Shown here one piece after another: positions 7,338 through 9,338 of a stretch of DNA of 9,338 nt. Numbering within the stretch: position 1 is the stretch's first letter; every line of letters starts with the position of its first letter. A model generated the notes under the pieces. That model was given only the letters and a program-made list of their open reading frames with translations, was not told the DNA's origin and did no database searches. Source of the stretch: JBDTLH01 sp039934875 (GTDB lineage Bacteria > Acidobacteriota > Terriglobia > Terriglobales > Acidobacteriaceae); contig JBDTLH010000229.1 of assembly GCA_039934875.1 (NCBI GenBank), positions 1 through 9,338 of the forward strand, read 5' to 3'. The translations under genes and the position numbers were made by a program.

Positions 7338-7346
7338 GGAGGCAAG

Positions 7347-7673
7347 ATGCCGCCCAGTAAGAAATCTTCCGCAACCGGAGCCGCTTCCGGAAAAAATAAG
7401 GCCGCGAAAGCTCCGGCAAACAATCCGGCTGCGCCTGCGGAAGCCAGTCAGAACCAGACCCAGACCGTAGTTCCGCACAAAGCGGTGCAACCCACCACCA
7501 ACACCACTAACCTGAGCGCCGAACAGCACAATTCTCCGGCGATCAGCGAAGAAGCCGTCCGCCAGCGGGCCTACGAGCTCTATGAACAGCGTGGCAAAAG
7601 ATCCGGCCGCCATCACGAAGACTGGTTTCGCGCAGAGCAGGAGATTCGCGACCGCCATCGCCGCAATCCCTAG
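7347..7673 (+). CDS. DUF2934 domain protein
   Basis: A 108-residue protein preceded by GGAGG (7338-7342), 4 nt from the ATG. Residues 1-65 are low-complexity, rich in Lys, Ala, Asn, Gln and Thr, and probably disordered. The C-terminal 40 residues carry the DUF2934 pattern: EEAVRQRAYELYEQRGKRSG, then H-x-E-DWFRAEQEI, i.e. I/V-R-x-R-A-Y-E-L-Y/W followed by a D-W-x-x-A-E-x-x-I motif. The domain has no known biochemical function; it is common in Acidobacteriota and some Proteobacteria, often on short proteins with variable N-termini. The stop is 14 nt before the receiver-protein gene, so the two are probably one transcript. The family call is confident, the role unknown. Confidence 0.88.
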   Translation: MPPSKKSSATGAASGKNKAAKAPANNPAAPAEASQNQTQTVVPHKAVQPTTNTTNLSAEQHNSPAISEEAVRQRAYELYEQRGKRSGRHHEDWFRAEQEIRDRHRRNP

Positions 7674-7687
7674 ATTATGAAGGAAAA

Positions 7688-8056
7688 ATGCCCAAGCAGG
7701 TACTACTTCTAGACGATAATCCGGTGCAATTAGAGGCGCGGCAACGCGTTCTCAGCAGCGCCGGAATGGAAGTTCACGTGGCCACCAACGCGGCCAGCGC
7801 GCTGGCCCTGCTGCGCAGCGACACCTTCCGCTCCGGCATTGGAGCGATCGTCACCGATCACATCATGCCCGAGGTCTCCGGCCATCAATTCGTCGGCATG
7901 ATGCGCGAAATTGCCCCGGAGATCCCTATCGTCGTAATCAGCGGAATGGCGGAGGCGGAAGACGAATACCGCCACTTCTCCCACCTCGAGTTCCGCACCA
8001 AACCCGTCCAGCCCCGGGACCTGATCCAACTCGTCCGCTCCAAATTGATCGCTTAA
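7688..8056 (+). CDS. Single-domain response regulator (CheY-like receiver)
   Basis: A 122-residue protein that is a receiver domain only, with no output domain. All active-site residues of the family are visible: acidic pair Asp9-Asp10 (LLLDDNP), phospho-acceptor Asp57 (IVTDHIMP), switch Ser85 (VVISG) and Lys105 followed by Pro106 (RTKP). Usual length for CheY/Spo0F-like proteins is 120-130 residues, so it is complete. The start has AAGGA (7680-7684) a short 3 nt before the ATG; no better in-frame start lies between the preceding stop and this site. It would accept phosphate from a histidine kinase or phosphorelay and act by protein contact. No kinase gene is in the window. It follows the DUF2934 gene by 14 nt. 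Confidence 0.93.
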   Translation: MPKQVLLLDDNPVQLEARQRVLSSAGMEVHVATNAASALALLRSDTFRSGIGAIVTDHIMPEVSGHQFVGMMREIAPEIPIVVISGMAEAEDEYRHFSHLEFRTKPVQPRDLIQLVRSKLIA

Positions 8057-8094
8057 AAGGGCATGTTCTGATCGATAATTGGGAATTTTTGGCC

Positions 8095-8132
8095 GGGAAC
8101 TCGCTCTACAATAGGAGCTAGAGTGAGTTCCC
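8095..8132 (+). promoter_or_regulatory. 14-bp inverted repeat over the ccmF translation start
   Basis: GGGAACTCGCTCTA (8095-8108) and TAGAGTGAGTTCCC (8119-8132) are inverted arms of 14 with one mismatch that becomes a G-U pair in RNA, around a 10-nt loop (8109-8118). The loop contains the Shine-Dalgarno AGGAG (8113-8117); the GTG at 8123-8125 lies inside the 3' arm. As RNA it would be a stable stem that could gate ccmF translation. As DNA it could be an operator, since a -10-like TACAAT (8107-8112) lies within it, although no -35 fits. No U-run follows on either strand, so it is not a standard terminator for the receiver gene. Confidence 0.65.
8113..8117 (+). promoter_or_regulatory. ccmF: Ribosome binding site that favours the GTG start of ccmF
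   Basis: AGGAG lies 5 nt before GTG 8123 and 20 nt before ATG 8138. The two starts are in frame, differing by five residues (MSSHP). Spacing supports GTG, while the family's usual N-terminus (M-P-x-x-G-x-F-A-L) begins at the ATG, so the choice is not settled. Confidence 0.5.
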
Positions 8133-9338
8133 ATCCCATGCCGCAGTTCGGAAGCTTCGCCCTGCTCTTCGCGCTCGCTCTCAGCGCCTACTCCCTCGTC
8201 ATCGGCGGACTCTCCCTCTTCCGCCTCTCCTCCTCTGGCGCATCCACCGCCGACCTGCGCGCCTCCCGCCTGCTTGAAACCGCCCGCCGCGCCGGCATCG
8301 CCACCTGGATTGCCGTCTCCTGCGCCGCCTTCGCGCTGGTCTGGGCGGCCTTCACCAACGATTTCTCCCTCGAATACATCCGCGAACACTCCAACCGCGC
8401 CCTCGCCATCCCCTATAAATTCGCCGTCCTCTGGTCCGGACAGGAAGGCTCGCTCCTCTTCTGGCTGCTGCTCCTCTCCACCTACGGCTTCGTCCTGCGC
8501 GTTCGCCATAAAGTGGACCGCCGCCTCTATGCCTATGCCGGGGTCGTGGTCGCCGCCGTGCAGCTCTTCTTTCTCCTGCTGGTGAACTTCGCCGCTACCC
8601 CCTTCGCCATGGCCACCCAGCGCGTCAGCGAAGGCAACGGCCTCAATCCGCTGCTGCAATATCCCGAGATGGTCATCCATCCCCCCATGCTTTATCTGGG
8701 ATATGTCGGCTTCACCGTCCCCTTCGCCTTCGCCCTCGGCGCGCTGATGATGCGCTACCCCGGCGAGCGCTGGATCGCCATCACCCGCCGCTGGACCATG
8801 GTCGCCTGGCTCTTTCTTACCTGCGGCATCTTTCTCGGCGCCCACTGGGCCTACTCCGTCCTCGGATGGGGCGGCTACTGGGGCTGGGACCCGGTCGAAA
8901 ATGCCTCCCTCATGCCCTGGCTCGCCGGCACCGCCTTCCTCCACTCCGTCATGATGCAGGAGAAGCGCGGCATGATGAAGTCCTGGAACATGTGGCTGAT
9001 CTTCACCACCTTCCTGCTCGCCATCATGGGCACCTTCCTCACCCGCTCCGGCCTGGTCAGCTCCGTCCACGCCTTCGCCCAATCCTCCATCGGCGGATGG
9101 TTCCTGTGGTTCATGGGCATCACCTTCGCCGTCTGCCTCTTCACTTACCTCAAAAACCGCGACCACCTCGAATCTGAAAACCAACTGCAGTCGCTCGCCT
9201 CCCGCGAAGCCAGCTTCCTGTTCAACAACATCGTCCTGCTAGCGTCCTGCTTCACCATCCTCTGGGGCACGCTCTTCCCCAAAATCTCCGAATACGTGCA
9301 GGGACACACGGTCACGGTCGGGCCGCCCTTCTACAACA
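8123..9338 (+). CDS. ccmF: Cytochrome c-type biogenesis protein CcmF, N-terminal part (cut by window end)
   Basis: The frame stays open to the window end, giving 405 codons of a protein normally about 630-680 residues. CcmF is the polytopic inner-membrane haem lyase core of cytochrome c maturation System I, which attaches haem delivered by CcmE to apocytochrome CXXCH motifs. Visible signatures are NPLLQYPEMVIHPPMLYLGY, and the haem-handling WWD motif GWGGYWGWDPVENA (residues 249-260; Tyr replaces one Trp of the E. coli form). His186, His274 (FLHS) and His316 (SVHAFA) lie at a constant offset of 13 from E. coli His173, His261 and His303, so three of the four known haem-ligand histidines are present; the fourth is beyond the window. 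At least eight hydrophobic helices are seen. GTG 8123 is chosen for its Shine-Dalgarno; ATG 8138 is the alternative. No other ccm gene is in the window. It starts 66 nt after the receiver gene. Confidence 0.93.
   Translation, partial: MSSHPMPQFGSFALLFALALSAYSLVIGGLSLFRLSSSGASTADLRASRLLETARRAGIATWIAVSCAAFALVWAAFTNDFSLEYIREHSNRALAIPYKFAVLWSGQEGSLLFWLLLLSTYGFVLRVRHKVDRRLYAYAGVVVAAVQLFFLLLVNFAATPFAMATQRVSEGNGLNPLLQYPEMVIHPPMLYLGYVGFTVPFAFALGALMMRYPGERWIAITRRWTMVAWLFLTCGIFLGAHWAYSVLGWGGYWGWDPVENASLMPWLAGTAFLHSVMMQEKRGMMKSWNMWLIFTTFLLAIMGTFLTRSGLVSSVHAFAQSSIGGWFLWFMGITFAVCLFTYLKNRDHLESENQLQSLASREASFLFNNIVLLASCFTILWGTLFPKISEYVQGHTVTVGPPFYN

Noticed and set aside
7192..7470. 92-codon + strand frame in the intergenic region before the DUF2934 gene
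   Set aside because: It has no Shine-Dalgarno, overlaps the DUF2934 gene in another frame for over 120 nt, and ends in an Arg/Pro-rich shadow sequence.
8095..8132. Intrinsic terminator of the receiver gene
   Set aside because: No U-rich run follows the stem on either strand, and the 3' arm carries the start of ccmF.
7730..9184. 484-codon minus-strand open frame across the receiver and ccmF
   Set aside because: It is antisense to two well-supported genes, with biased Gly/Glu composition and no recognisable motif.

Overview
The window is GC-rich bacterial DNA with coding strongly biased to C or G at third codon positions, which is why long open frames also appear antisense to the real genes. 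Gene content suggests a member of the Acidobacteriota (Terriglobia-like): a DUF2934 protein, an acidobacterial-looking RND efflux operon, a stand-alone receiver and a System I cytochrome c maturation gene. This placement is an inference from protein character, not from a phylogenetic marker. All protein genes lie on the + strand; the only minus-strand gene is a tRNA.

Region 1 (1-4642) is a tripartite RND efflux operon: the last 52 codons of a TolC-type outer-membrane factor, a lipoprotein membrane fusion protein, and a complete 1066-residue RND permease. The genes overlap by 4 and 1 bases, so they are very probably translated in a coupled way. Together they would form a proton-driven pump spanning both membranes; the substrate cannot be read from the sequence.

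Region 2 (4670-6039) follows closely with a small winged-helix DNA-binding protein of the COG4190/HVO_A0114 type and a 320-residue GNAT-like acetyltransferase with two GNAT-like halves. The spacing (27 and 23 nt) allows read-through from the pump operon.

Region 3 (6040-6341) holds a tRNA-Thr(CGU) on the minus strand with encoded CCA and its own promoter, then a pair of near-identical GC-rich hairpins that look like a small dispersed repeat.

Region 4 (6342-8056) has a membrane-anchored protein of unknown function whose C-terminus resembles a BamE/SmpA-like fold, a 246-nt AT-richer intergenic region with a palindrome, a possible extended -10 promoter and leader hairpins, then a DUF2934 protein and a single-domain response regulator 14 nt apart.

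Region 5 (8095-9338) is the 5' part of ccmF, the haem lyase core of System I cytochrome c maturation, cut by the window end. A 14-bp inverted repeat directly over its translation start places the Shine-Dalgarno in the loop and the GTG in the stem. This is the most interesting non-coding signal in the window.
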